DNA of 64,000 nucleotides. It comes from JBGLNJ01 sp041300525 (lineage in GTDB: Bacteria; Chloroflexota; Anaerolineae; Fen-1058). The position numbers were made by a program, and so were the translations under genes. Positions 8,732 through 17,623 of this stretch are shown one piece after another; positions within the stretch are counted from its first letter, which is position 1, and each line of letters opens with the position of its first letter. The notes beneath the pieces were generated by a model. It was not told the DNA's origin. It saw only the letters and a list, made by a program, of their open reading frames with translations, and searched no databases. The stretch spans positions 3,658,001 through 3,722,000 of the forward strand of contig JBGLNJ010000001.1 in assembly GCA_041300525.1 (NCBI GenBank), written 5' to 3'.

Positions 8732-9005
8732 ACTCGATGATCACAACCACGTCCAGCCCCAGCCGCTCCAACTGCGCCAGCTTTTCCTCGTTCGAGGTGA
8801 GGTAGAACGGCGCGGCGCGTCCCAGCACCACGCTCGGCAGCGGAAAGAACGTCACCAGCGCCGCGCGGCATCCCTTGTCCCGCGCCGATTCAACCACGGA
8901 GCGGATGAGCTGCTGATGGCCCAAGTGAACGCCGTCGAACGCGCCGATGGTGAGGACGGTGGGTTGTTGGGAAATGAGAGATGAGAGGTCGTGAAAAACT
9001 TGCAT
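8703..9005 (-). pseudogene. ribF: RibF (riboflavin kinase/FAD synthetase), N-terminal fragment
   Basis: About 100 residues match the N-terminus of bifunctional RibF: TIGAFDGVHLGHQQLI is the FAD-synthetase nucleotidyl-transfer motif, then LVTFFPLPS and the conserved EFTPE. The frame stops five codons later, so most of the FMN adenylyltransferase domain and all of the riboflavin kinase domain are gone (family length about 310 aa). The cut sits inside the 3' end of the convergent kinase gene. In related genomes ribF follows truB, as here, so position is native but the gene is broken. Confidence 0.85.
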
Positions 9006-9056
9006 TGTTGGTCCACTACCAGGTCCAGTCATTGCCCCAGGGATAGAAGTGGAACG

Positions 9057-9950
9057 TCAAGTTCGGGACTCTTCGGCCAGCACCTTCTTTGGCCGCCAGA
9101 CTTGCGCCGCTGCATCGAAAACCATAATCGCCAGGAGCGCGCCACTCGCGTCGTGAGCGCGGCACAGAGAACCGGCTAAAGTCTTGACTTCACTCGAAGT
9201 GATAGACTGCCCCATCAACACGCGCCGCGCCTGGTCGGCGTCGAGCGTGAGGACGGGCAGGTCTTGCAGCGCCGCATCAAGCGGATGCAAGAGATCTGAC
9301 AGGTCTTGAAGACCTGTCAGGTCTTGCAGCGTCACCGCATCGTCAATGGAGAATGAGCCGCTCGCCAATCGCGTCAACGCGATGAGATGCGCCCCACACG
9401 CTCCGCGTAGCGCCGCGCCAATGTCGTGCGCCAGCGAGCGGATGTAGGTCCCCGACGAACAGCGCACATCAATCGTCGCGTCGGGCGGCTGCCACGCGCG
9501 CAATGCAATGTCGTAAATCTTGATGCGGCGCGGCGCGCGCTCCACCTCGATCCCCTGGCGGGCTAACTTGTAGAGCGGCTGGCCATCGCGCTTGAGCGCG
9601 GAATACATCGGCGGCACCTGGTCAATCTCGCCGACGAACCGGGCCAGCACCGCGCGCAATTCGGACTCGTCCACGTTCACCGGCTGCGTGGCGACGACCT
9701 GACCCTCGGCATCATAGGTATCTGTCTCTACGCCGAGCCGCATCACCGCGCGATACGTCTTGTCCGAACCCATCAAATATTCGGCCACGCGCGTGGCGCG
9801 GCCCAGGCACACCAGCAACACGCCGGTCGCCATCGGATCAAGCGTGCCCGCGTGCCCTACCCTTTTCTGATGCGTCAGCCGCCGGATGCGTCCCACCACA
9901 TCGTGAGAGGTCCACCCTTGCGGTTTGTTGACGACGAGGATGCCATCCAT
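9057..9950 (-). CDS. truB: tRNA pseudouridine(55) synthase
   Basis: The 297-aa protein matches TruB, which makes pseudouridine 55 in the T-loop of tRNAs. It shows GxLxVxKPQGWTSHDVV at the start, the catalytic Asp in GHAGTLDPMATGVL, the tyrosine in SDKTYRA, and GTYIRSLAHDIG. The gene belongs to the infB-rbfA-nrnA-truB-ribF cluster, all on the minus strand. A 25-bp palindromic element (9296-9320) is inserted in frame and adds the LQDLTGLQDLSDL stretch before the C-terminal PUA-like part. Confidence 0.93.
   Translation of the reverse strand: MDGILVVNKPQGWTSHDVVGRIRRLTHQKRVGHAGTLDPMATGVLLVCLGRATRVAEYLMGSDKTYRAVMRLGVETDTYDAEGQVVATQPVNVDESELRAVLARFVGEIDQVPPMYSALKRDGQPLYKLARQGIEVERAPRRIKIYDIALRAWQPPDATIDVRCSSGTYIRSLAHDIGAALRGACGAHLIALTRLASGSFSIDDAVTLQDLTGLQDLSDLLHPLDAALQDLPVLTLDADQARRVLMGQSITSSEVKTLAGSLCRAHDASGALLAIMVFDAAAQVWRPKKVLAEESRT
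9296..9320. repeat. Palindromic element inside truB
   Basis: CTGACAGGTCTT and AAGACCTGTCAG form a perfect 12-bp inverted repeat with one base between. The same core (AGACCTG-A/T-CAGGTCT) occurs twice at 41488-41520. In truB it is in frame and translated. Confidence 0.75.
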
Positions 9951-9985
9951 ATCAAATCTTCACGCTTCGCGTCCAATCTCTCATC

Positions 9986-10966
9986 TCATGGCTCGTGTTG
10001 AGATTGGACGCTCCGCGTCGAGATTTGAGATTTGAGCGCAGTGACCACTCGCTCCACAACAGCGTCTAGCGGCCCATCGAGCGTGCAGCCGGCTGCCTGG
10101 GGATGACCCCCGCCGCCCAACGCCTGCGCCACCGCAGAAACGTCGAACGAAGGGCGGGCGCGCAGACTGATTTCCACCCGGCCATCATCCTTTTCAGCCA
10201 GCACCGCCGAAAGGTTCGCCTCCTCGGCTGACAACAAGAAATTCGCCAGACCTTGTAGATCGGTGTCGGGCCAGCCGGTCTCGTGCCGCGCCGGCCGGCT
10301 GAGAACGGCCCAGATGACGCCGCGCTCCGCGTCCAGCCGCATCGTCGAAAGTGCCCGCTGCCACGCGCGCAGCAGGTTGAACGGGCGGCGGTTGAACACC
10401 TGGTCAATGATGTCGGCCAGCGGCGCGCCGGCCTGCATCAGCCGCATCACTTTGCCCAACAGCGCCGGGGTGACGTTGTCCGTGCGGAGAGCCAGCGTGT
10501 CGCCGATGATGCCGTACAACAGGCAGGTGGCGATGTCCATGTCCACCGGCAAGCTGAGGCGGTCGCACAATTCGAGCACCATCTCCGACGTGGCAACGTA
10601 GCTCGCATCAACCCAATGGTGTGTGCCAAAGCAGGTGTTGGTGACGTGGTGATCAATGTTGAGGAGCGGAATGTCGCGCCACTCGTCGGCGCGATAGATG
10701 CGGCCCACACGCTTAAGGTCGCCGCAATCCAGGCTTACCACCAGATCAAAGGGGCCGCCAGCCTGGCTGACAATATCGGCGTAACCGGGGAGATAAGCAA
10801 AGCGCGTCGGCACAGGGTCGGAACAAGAAACCGTCACCCACTTGCCGGCCTGACGAAGCGCCTTGCCCAAGCCCAACAAACCCCCGATGGCGTCGCCATC
10901 AGGGGCAATGTGCGTGATCAAAAGTATGCGGCAGGCAGCGCGGAGCAGCGACTCAGGCGTTGTCAT
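9986..10966 (-). CDS. nrnA: DHH/DHHA1 phosphoesterase (NrnA-type)
   Basis: The 326-aa protein is of the NrnA class, which degrades nano-RNA (2-5 nt) and dephosphorylates pAp. Motifs are THIAPDGDAIGGLLGL (DHH motif I), VSLDCGD, the NIDHHVTNTCFG signature, and GGGHPQAAG in the DHHA1 domain. ATG at 10966 overlaps the rbfA stop region by 14 bp. The last ~12 residues (SQISTRSVQS...) are encoded by an interspersed DNA repeat that also occurs inside the miaB-type gene, so the native C-terminus has been altered. Confidence 0.9.
   Translation of the reverse strand: MTTPESLLRAACRILLITHIAPDGDAIGGLLGLGKALRQAGKWVTVSCSDPVPTRFAYLPGYADIVSQAGGPFDLVVSLDCGDLKRVGRIYRADEWRDIPLLNIDHHVTNTCFGTHHWVDASYVATSEMVLELCDRLSLPVDMDIATCLLYGIIGDTLALRTDNVTPALLGKVMRLMQAGAPLADIIDQVFNRRPFNLLRAWQRALSTMRLDAERGVIWAVLSRPARHETGWPDTDLQGLANFLLSAEEANLSAVLAEKDDGRVEISLRARPSFDVSAVAQALGGGGHPQAAGCTLDGPLDAVVERVVTALKSQISTRSVQSQHEP
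10000..10032. repeat. 33-bp interspersed repeat, copy 1 (nrnA 3' end)
   Basis: Read on the minus strand, this block matches 31806-31838 with only about three differences over 33 bp. A shorter related piece lies at 9964-9980. It encodes the C-terminal SQISTRSVQS residues of NrnA. Confidence 0.75.
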
Positions 10967-11348
10967 TGCTTTTGGCGAGTTCGTCCAGGATGTGCGAGAT
11001 GCGCTCGCCGGTTTCGAGCGAAGCATCCCAGCGGAAAATCAGTTGCGGCACGACGCGCAGATCGAGCCGCGCGGCCAGCTCGCGGCGGAAAAACCCGGAA
11101 GCGTGCTTCAGGCCCGCCAGCGCTGCCTGGCTGCCTTCCTTGCCGGACAACGCGCTCACATAGATGAACGCCTGGCGCAAATCCGGGCTGATCTCGACAC
11201 CGGTGACAGACAGCCCACGCAAGCGCGGGTCCTCGGTGCGTCGTTCCAGCAGATCGGCAATCTCAAATCGTACTTGGTTAGCGACTCGCTGCTGACGGCG
11301 GATAGGCATCGTAATCGTCCCGGCGGCACGACAGCGACGAATCGCCAT
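10953..11348 (-). CDS. rbfA: Ribosome-binding factor A
   Basis: The protein (131 aa, or 118 aa from an internal ATG at 11309) matches RbfA, the 30S maturation and cold-adaptation factor that binds near the 5' helix of 16S rRNA. Its R-R-x-x-R-V-x-x-x-I-x-x-x-L start, DPRLRGLSVTGVEISPDLRQA and the late IFRWDASLETGERI segment are characteristic. It sits between infB (12 bp gap) and nrnA (14-bp overlap), the usual cluster order. The internal start gives the more typical N-terminus (MPIRRQQRVANQV). Confidence 0.88.
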   Translation of the reverse strand: MAIRRCRAAGTITMPIRRQQRVANQVRFEIADLLERRTEDPRLRGLSVTGVEISPDLRQAFIYVSALSGKEGSQAALAGLKHASGFFRRELAARLDLRVVPQLIFRWDASLETGERISHILDELAKSNDNA

Positions 11349-11360
11349 CGGATGCCGCTC

Positions 11361-13148
11361 CTAACTGATCCGTTCCTTGACGTAGAACTCGACAATGTCG
11401 CCTTCCTTGAAATCGCCGAACCCTTCGAGCGCCACGCCGCAGTCCAGGCCGGTCCTGACTTCTTTGACATCCCCCTGCAAGTGCTTGAGAGAATGTAAGG
11501 GACCGTCAAAAATAACGCCCTCGCCGCGGCGCACGCGCCCTTTGGCATCGCGCAACGCCAGGCCATCGCGCACAGTGCACCCGGCAATAAACCCCACGCC
11601 CTTGATCTTGAAAACCTGGCGGACCTGGGCGTGACCGACGACCTTGTCTACATATACCGGCTCGAGCAACCCCTTGAGCGCCTTGTCCACATCTTCGACG
11701 AGCTTGTAGATGATGTCGTAGAGGCGCACATCCACGCCGCTGGTCTCGGCCATCTTGCGCGCGGCCGAGTCTACGACGACACTAAAGCCGATGACGATGC
11801 CGTGCGAGGCGAGGGCCAGCATCACATCATTTTCGCTAATGTTGCCCGTCCCAGCGTGCAGAATATTGACCTTGACTTTCTCGCCGCTGAGCTTTTTCAG
11901 CGAGTTGACGATTGGCTCGATGGAGCCTTGCCCATCGGCCTTGATGATGAGCGCCAGTTCTTTGACTTTGCCGGCCTGAATCTGCGCATACAGGTCAGAT
12001 AGCGTCAGGGGGCGAACGGGGCCGATGGCAGCCGTTTCGTGCTCCTTGCCGATGCGCTCGGCAACGATGGACTTGGCGATTTTTTCGTTCTTGACCACCT
12101 CGAACACATCGCCCGCGCCGGGCACGCTCGTCAGGCCCAATACCTCGACCGGGATGGAAGGCCCGGCTTTTTGTACGGGGAGGCCGTGCTCGTCAAACAT
12201 CGCTCGGACGCGCCCATACGCTGTGCCGACGATCATTGCATGGCCCAATTCCAGCGTGCCGTTCTGGACGAGCAGCGTCGCCATAGGGCCGCGTGACTTG
12301 TCCATCTTGCTTTCGATGACCGTGCCCACGGCCAGGCGATCTGGGTTGGCCTTGATTTGCACACTATCGGCCACGAGCAAGATCGCTTCGAGCAAGTCGT
12401 CAATGCATTCCTTTTTCTTGGCCGACACGGCAACGCACAAGACATCGCCGCCGTACTCGTCAATCAGCAAGCCGTTGTCGGCCAGCCCCTTTTTGACGCG
12501 CTCCGGGTTGGCATTGGGCTTGTCAATCTTGTTGAGCGCGACGACGATGGGGACGCGCGCCGCCTTGGCGTGCGCGATGGCCTCGATGGTTTGCGGCATC
12601 ACACCGTCGTCAGCCGCCACCACCAACACCGCCAGATCGGTGGCCTGCGCGCCGCGCGCGCGCATCGCGGTGAACGCCTCGTGGCCGGGTGTGTCCAGGA
12701 AAGTGATCTTGCGTCCCTGGTGCTCCACCTGGTAGGCGCCGATGCGTTGCGTAATGCCGCCGGCTTCGCCGCCGGCCACGTCGCTGTGGCGAACGGCGTC
12801 GAGCAGGGAGGTCTTGCCATGATCTACATGGCCCATCACCGTGACGACGGGCGGGCGGGGCTTGAGCTTGGCCGCGTCTTCTCCAGCATACAGCCGCTGC
12901 CAGAGCGTGGCGGGGCCTTGATCCAGGGCCTCCGGCTCGGCTGGGATAGCGATTTCCTGCGGCTCAAAGCCCATCTCTTGCGCGACAATCGCGGCGGTAT
13001 CATAGTCAACCACCTGGTTGATATTGGCCATGAAACCGTTGTTCATCAACTCTTTGATAACGTCAATCGGGCTGACGTTGAACAACGCCGCCAGTTCACG
13101 CACGGTCAATGAGCTGGGTATTTCAATTTTTTTCACATTTGAACTCAT
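11361..13148 (-). CDS. infB: Translation initiation factor IF-2
   Basis: From the ATG at 13148, which has GGGAGG four bases before it, the product is 595 aa. It carries a short IF2-N domain (LTVRELAALFNVSPIDVIKE), the GTPase domain with G1 VMGHVDHGKT, G2 GGITQRIGAY, G3 DTPGHEAFT and G4 NKID, then domains II-IV with the C-terminal fMet-tRNA-binding module. The long variable N-terminus of enterobacterial IF-2 is absent, as in several deep-branching phyla. The reading frame also continues upstream without a stop into a truncated mfd gene, so an Mfd-IF2 fusion could be read. Confidence 0.92.
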   Translation of the reverse strand: MSSNVKKIEIPSSLTVRELAALFNVSPIDVIKELMNNGFMANINQVVDYDTAAIVAQEMGFEPQEIAIPAEPEALDQGPATLWQRLYAGEDAAKLKPRPPVVTVMGHVDHGKTSLLDAVRHSDVAGGEAGGITQRIGAYQVEHQGRKITFLDTPGHEAFTAMRARGAQATDLAVLVVAADDGVMPQTIEAIAHAKAARVPIVVALNKIDKPNANPERVKKGLADNGLLIDEYGGDVLCVAVSAKKKECIDDLLEAILLVADSVQIKANPDRLAVGTVIESKMDKSRGPMATLLVQNGTLELGHAMIVGTAYGRVRAMFDEHGLPVQKAGPSIPVEVLGLTSVPGAGDVFEVVKNEKIAKSIVAERIGKEHETAAIGPVRPLTLSDLYAQIQAGKVKELALIIKADGQGSIEPIVNSLKKLSGEKVKVNILHAGTGNISENDVMLALASHGIVIGFSVVVDSAARKMAETSGVDVRLYDIIYKLVEDVDKALKGLLEPVYVDKVVGHAQVRQVFKIKGVGFIAGCTVRDGLALRDAKGRVRRGEGVIFDGPLHSLKHLQGDVKEVRTGLDCGVALEGFGDFKEGDIVEFYVKERIS

Positions 13149-15860
13149 ACGACCTCCCACGTCCACACGCCCGGCCACGAAATCCACCATCACTTTTTCG
13201 AGCTGATCTTCGTCCAACTGCCCGTGGCCGATGCCGATCTTGGCTTCCGGCACGACTTGCGCCAGCCGCCGCCTGATTTGCTCGATGCCCTGGACGCGAT
13301 TGTGTACAAAGTACACTTGCCCGCCTCGATCCAACTCGCGCAAGATGGCCGAGCGGATCAAGGGGTCGTCGTACTTGCCCACGTAGGTGGCAACAGGCAG
13401 GCGCTCTTCGGGCGGCGTGTCAATCGTGCTGATGTCGCGCACGCCGGTGAGCGACATGTACAGCGTGCGCGGGATGGGCGTGGCGGTGAGCGTGAGCACG
13501 TCCACTTCCGTCCGGATCTTTTTGAGGTACTCTTTGTGCGTCACGCCAAAGCGCTGCTCTTCGTCAATGATGAGCAAGCCCAGGTCTTTGAACTGGACGT
13601 CTTTTTGCAGCAGGCGGTGCGTGCCGATGAGGATGTCCACTTGCCCCTCGCGCAGATTTTGCAGGATCGCTTTCTGCGCCTTGGGCGCGCGGAACCGGCT
13701 GAGCATTTCCACCATGACGGGGAACGGAGCCAGCCGCGACTGGAACGTGCCAAAGTGTTGTTGGGCCAGGACGGTTGTTGGCACGAGCACGGCGACTTGT
13801 TTGCCGTCCTGTACTGCCTTGAACGCGGCGCGCAACGCCACTTCGGTCTTGCCATAGCCCACGTCGCCGCAGATCAGGCGATCCATCGGGCGCGGCCTTT
13901 CCAGGTCGCTCTTGACTTCTTTGATGGCGCGCAGTTGATCTTCGGTCTCTACATAGGGGAACGCCGCTTCGAGTTCTTGTTGCCACGCCGAGTCTTGAGC
14001 GAAGGCGTGACCGACGACGAGCTCGCGCGCGGCGTACAGATCGAGCAATTCTCTGGCGACCTCGGCGGCGGCGGCCTGCGCGCGCGCCTTGACCTGGCTC
14101 CATTCGGCAGTGCCCAGACGATGCAGCGCGGGCGGGCGATCCTCGGCTCCGACGTATTTCGAGATGCGGTCGGCCTGATGGATCGGGACGTACAGCCGGT
14201 CGGCCGCGGCGTACTGGATGGTCAGGTATTCGCGGACTGCGCCTTCGACGGTCAGCGTGACGAGTCCCTGAAAGACGCCCACGCCGTGCTCGATGTGAAC
14301 GACGTAATCGCCCGGCGTCAAGTCGGAAAAGAATGCTTCGGGTGTGATGGCCTTGGGCCTGGCCCTGCGGCGCGGCTGCGGGCGCACCCAGCCGAATATC
14401 TCGCCATCGGTGAGGACGTGGAGATTGGAAGGCGCACGCTCGATGCGAAATATCCAACCGTCGGGTAATGCGCCTTGAACAAAGATGACCTCGTGCTCTT
14501 GCGGCGGCTTGACCACATCCGTGAGCGGCGCGTGATAGTGTTCGCGCTCGGCCCACAGTTCGGCCAATCGCTGCGCCTGGCGGCTGACGACTAAGGTCGT
14601 GTCGCCCATCGTGCGCATCTGCGTGACGTGGTCGAGCACCGGCTTGAGCTGCCCGCCAAAACGCGGGGGCAGCGTGAACGCCGCGCTCAACGCTTCGCGT
14701 TGTTCGAGGTCTTGCTCGCCGCCCAATGTCAATGTTGTGTGGCGGGCGCGCATATCGGTCCATTCGTCCCACGTAATGTAGGGGAGAGGGTAATCAGGCG
14801 GGAGCGTGCCGGACTCGACGCCCTGATCGCGCAGTTGGACGGCTTGCTCTTCCAACTCGTTCCACACATCGGCCACTTCACCCGGCTCGTCGAGCACCAC
14901 CAGTCCATCCTGGTCGAGGTAGTTGAGCAGGCTGGCCGGTTCGGAATAAAAGTACGGCAGGTAAAACTCGATGCCGTTGAACGGTTCGCCGCTGCGCAGC
15001 GCGGCCAGGTCGCGCTCGACGCTCGACGCGATGTCTTCCGGCAACTGCTCAGTGTCCCATGCGCGGATGCGCTCGGCGGCCTGTTGGCCGTGCCGGGCCA
15101 TCGCTTCGCTGGCGGGCGTGATGATGGCGTGTTCGAGCGCGTCTTGCGAGCGCTGCAGGCCGGCGTCAAAGCGGCGCAAACTTTCGATCTCTTCGCCGAA
15201 TAGCTCGATGCGGATGGGGTAGGGGGACGCGGGCGGAAAAATATCCAGGATGCCGCCGCGCGCAGAGAACTGTCCCGGCGCTTGTACGACCGTGGCGCGC
15301 TCATAGCCCATCCCAATCCACGCGAGCAGCGTCTTGCCCAGTCCGATGGATTGACCCTTCTTGAGTGTGCGCACGTTGGCGCGGAACGAGCGCGGCGGGA
15401 GCGTGCGTTGCATCAACGCACGGACGGACGTGACGATAATACGCCTATCGGCGTGACCCGCTTTTCCGGTCATGGGCGGATGAGCGGGAGGGGAAGCGAG
15501 TGTTGCCAGCGCGGCCAGTCGCTCGCAGATTGTTTCCCGGGGCCACGGCGCGCGCTCGTAAAACAAGACCGGCGGCTCTGGAAAGCGCAGCACGCGCGAT
15601 CGGAGATCCCCTTGAGGGGACGCGTCGCCGGTGTACGCGCGCAGCGCATCCACCAGCGCCCCCGCCGTTTCCACGCGGCCTGTCACGAGGACCAGCGGTT
15701 GATTCAGGCTGCCGGCGAGCGCGGCTACCAGGTAGGGCCGCGCCGCGCGCAGCAGCGGCAGTGCGCGCTCGGTTCCGCGGTGGTGCGCTTGCAGCTCGTC
15801 GAGCAGTTTCTGGTAGGTCGGGTTGTTGGTGAGGAGGGGGAGCAGACCTGAAAGGTTCAT
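13149..15860 (-). pseudogene. mfd: Transcription-repair coupling factor Mfd, 3' truncated
   Basis: From the ATG at 15860 (AGGAAG upstream) about 900 residues match Mfd, which removes stalled RNA polymerase and recruits UvrA. Present are the UvrB-homology region, the RNAP-interacting CarD-like domain (DYVVHIEHGVGVFQGL) and RecG-type helicase motifs: Walker A CGDVGYGKTEVALRAA, DEEQRFGV, TATPIPRTL, VYFVHNRV. Similarity stops at DFVAGRVDV, just before the conserved helicase motif V. The second half of helicase domain 2 and the TRCF C-terminal domain are missing. The frame then runs straight into IF-2. Confidence 0.88.
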
Positions 15861-15952
15861 GGCACACTTCCTATCATCAGTCAACAGCGGCCGCACGTAA
15901 AGGGTCAAAGTGCTTATGATACCACAGAATGATGCAAGGCTGCAAAACAAAT

Positions 15953-15991
15953 CGCCGACCGGGACCGCTGCATGGCGGTCAACGGTCGGCG
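15953..15991 (-). terminator. Hairpin with T-rich tail, likely terminator
   Basis: CGCCGACC (15953-15960) pairs with GGTCGGCG (15984-15991), with an inner GACCGC/GCGGTC stem. On the minus strand it is followed by ATTTGTTTTG. It lies after the YhhN-family gene. Confidence 0.6.
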
Positions 15992-16023
15992 GTGGGCAGA
16001 AACCCTCGCAAGGTTCAATCCCG

Positions 16024-16716
16024 TCATCCGATTGACGCGATAGAAGCCGCCAGAGCTATTTGACCCAGGTGATACGTCATCATCACCCGCAGACGGGCAG
16101 ACGGTGATGAGGATTGGGTGACGAAGAGATTCCGGGCCAGCATGGCATCAGAGGCAAAGAACAGGCTGGCTCCCGCAATGACAATCCCTCGACGCAACGG
16201 GGACCATTCGGGGCGGAACAAGGTGACCCAGGCTGAAAAAAGCATCAGGCTCAGTATTAGACTGTACAGCGCCACCGGGATCAGCAGCGCCGTTTGCTGG
16301 CGACGCCGCAACCCGAGCGCAATGCCCCGGAAAAGCGCCAGGCCGAGAGGCGCGACGACGACAAAGAGCGCCAGGGCCGGCCGGGGAGGCAGCGCCGAAT
16401 TCAGTCCGACGATGTAGCACACGTGCACCAGGAGGAACGCTGCCAGGCCGGGGATAAAGAATCGCTGATTGGGCAACAGCAGCAAAACATCACCGGCCAG
16501 TGAAAAGATGAAGCCGGGCAAAAAGAATTGGGCCAACCGGGCATCGTGCGGCCCTCGCGTCAAGAGCCAGGCTGCGGCCAACACCAGGGCTAACGTTGCC
16601 GGCTTGAGGATGTATTCCAGTTGCCTTTGGCTGCGGGCCATGGCCAGCCAGTCCAACCCGGCCACAATCAGCGCCAGGCAAAACGCCCAACCGCTGTATG
16701 GCCAGAGGATGTTCAT
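16024..16716 (-). CDS. YhhN/TMEM86 family membrane protein (lysoplasmalogenase-like)
   Basis: The 230-aa protein is almost entirely hydrophobic, with about eight predicted membrane helices. The EYILKPATL segment near residue 36 and FSLAGDVLLLLP near 75 are the two conserved blocks of the YhhN family, whose animal members hydrolyse lysoplasmalogens. Bacterial substrates are mostly unproven. It is a single gene, closed by a hairpin downstream, and preceded by a truncated LON-domain gene. Confidence 0.82.
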   Translation of the reverse strand: MNILWPYSGWAFCLALIVAGLDWLAMARSQRQLEYILKPATLALVLAAAWLLTRGPHDARLAQFFLPGFIFSLAGDVLLLLPNQRFFIPGLAAFLLVHVCYIVGLNSALPPRPALALFVVVAPLGLALFRGIALGLRRRQQTALLIPVALYSLILSLMLFSAWVTLFRPEWSPLRRGIVIAGASLFFASDAMLARNLFVTQSSSPSARLRVMMTYHLGQIALAASIASIG

Positions 16717-16736
16717 GCTTGCCTCCTGGGCAGAAA

Positions 16737-16943
16737 CTAGTTGGCCGAAAAGACAATAGCATCATCGCAAGGCCTGGCCGGCCCGTCGACTTGAATGAGT
16801 GCCACTCCGAACGGTGCGCCCTGCTCGATGCAGGTGGCGATCATCCGGCGATAGCGCGGCTCAAAAATGTGCCGGGGCAGTACCTGACCTGGGAACTGAA
16901 CGGTGTTCAAGGGAAACAAGGGCAAAGATAGCTGGCTGTTCAT
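16737..16943 (-). pseudogene. LON substrate-binding domain protein, N-terminal fragment
   Basis: The first ~50 residues show the start of a LON N-terminal domain: LPLFPLNTVQFPGQVLPRHIFEPRYRRMI, here cited only as its LPLFPLNTV and IFEPRYRRMI blocks, then FGVALI. The frame ends after 68 residues with unrelated sequence, whereas stand-alone LON-domain proteins have about 200 aa. The cut falls just before the YhhN gene, about position 16760. Confidence 0.78.
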
Positions 16944-16985
16944 CCGCGCACTCCGTGGCCGTCATTGTACGGCATCTCGGTTTGG

Positions 16986-17013
16986 TTGACAAGTGGAATG
17001 ATTTGGCTATAAT
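16986..17013 (+). promoter_or_regulatory. Consensus sigma-70 promoter of tRNA-Leu
   Basis: A perfect TTGACA (16986-16991), 16-nt spacer and perfect TATAAT (17008-17013) lie 11 bp before the tRNA-Leu gene. Confidence 0.85.
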
Positions 17014-17024
17014 ACCTGGCAGTT

Positions 17025-17105
17025 GCCCGCGTGGCGGAATTGGCATACGCAGCAGGTTGAGGGCCTGTGCCGCAAGGCGTGGAGGTTCGAGTCCTCTCGC
17101 GGGCA
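17025..17105 (+). tRNA. tRNA-Leu (anticodon GAG)
   Basis: Acceptor stem GCCCGCG pairs with CGCGGGC (17098-17104). The anticodon arm is GCAGG-TTGAGGG-CCTGT with GAG central. The variable arm is long (GCCGCAAGGCG), as expected for a class II tRNA. The T-loop reads GGTTCGAGTCC. The discriminator A is followed by CC in the DNA. Confidence 0.95.
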
Positions 17106-17134
17106 CCTGAGCAAATGAATAACGCTGTACTGTA

Positions 17135-17164
17135 GCCCCGCGCGAAGCGGGGCTTCTGTTTTGT
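17135..17164 (+). terminator. Intrinsic terminator after tRNA-Leu
   Basis: GCCCCGC (17135-17141), a 5-nt loop and GCGGGGC (17147-17153), followed by TTCTGTTTTGT. Confidence 0.85.
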
Positions 17165-17200
17165 ATTACAATAGCGCCACTTTACTGGCAGGATTAGGAC

Positions 17201-17623
17201 ATGAGAAGTCGCAGGCCGTCAAACTGGTTTGGCACGATCGGAGTGGGGATCGTGTTTTTGTTGTTGAGCGGATGTGCCAATCAAGGTGCGGCGGCGGGCA
17301 CTAACGCCGCCCAATCGTCTACGCAGTCGGCGACGAAGCCGGCTACGACCGTGGCCCAGATCAAGACTACGAAAGCCGCGCCGAGCACCGGCATGACGAT
17401 CATGCACACCGTGCAGCAGGAAGACAATCTGTATCGTATTGCGCGCAAGTATGGCACCTCGGTGCAGGCCATTCAACAGGCCAATGGCATTGCCGATCCG
17501 ACGGTGATCACCGTGGGCCAGAAGCTGATCATTCCCAATTTGCAGGCGACCACTGAGCCGGAACCGACTGCGGGCGTCACCTCTGGAGGTAGCCGGTTTT
17601 CCCAGCCTGCAGCAGATGATTGA
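17201..17623 (+). CDS. LysM lipoprotein, 3' end probably replaced
   Basis: The 140-aa protein has a lipoprotein signal (positive start, hydrophobic core, lipobox LLSGC near residues 21-25). A low-complexity T/A/K region follows, and then one LysM module (about 68-113: VQQEDNLYRIARKYGTS ... VGQKLIIPN). It should be anchored to the membrane and bind peptidoglycan. The final residues after GVTSGG read through DNA that, in another frame, codes for the inside of a GAF domain. The native end of this protein has therefore probably been lost at about 17590. Confidence 0.7.
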   Translation: MRSRRPSNWFGTIGVGIVFLLLSGCANQGAAAGTNAAQSSTQSATKPATTVAQIKTTKAAPSTGMTIMHTVQQEDNLYRIARKYGTSVQAIQQANGIADPTVITVGQKLIIPNLQATTEPEPTAGVTSGGSRFSQPAADD

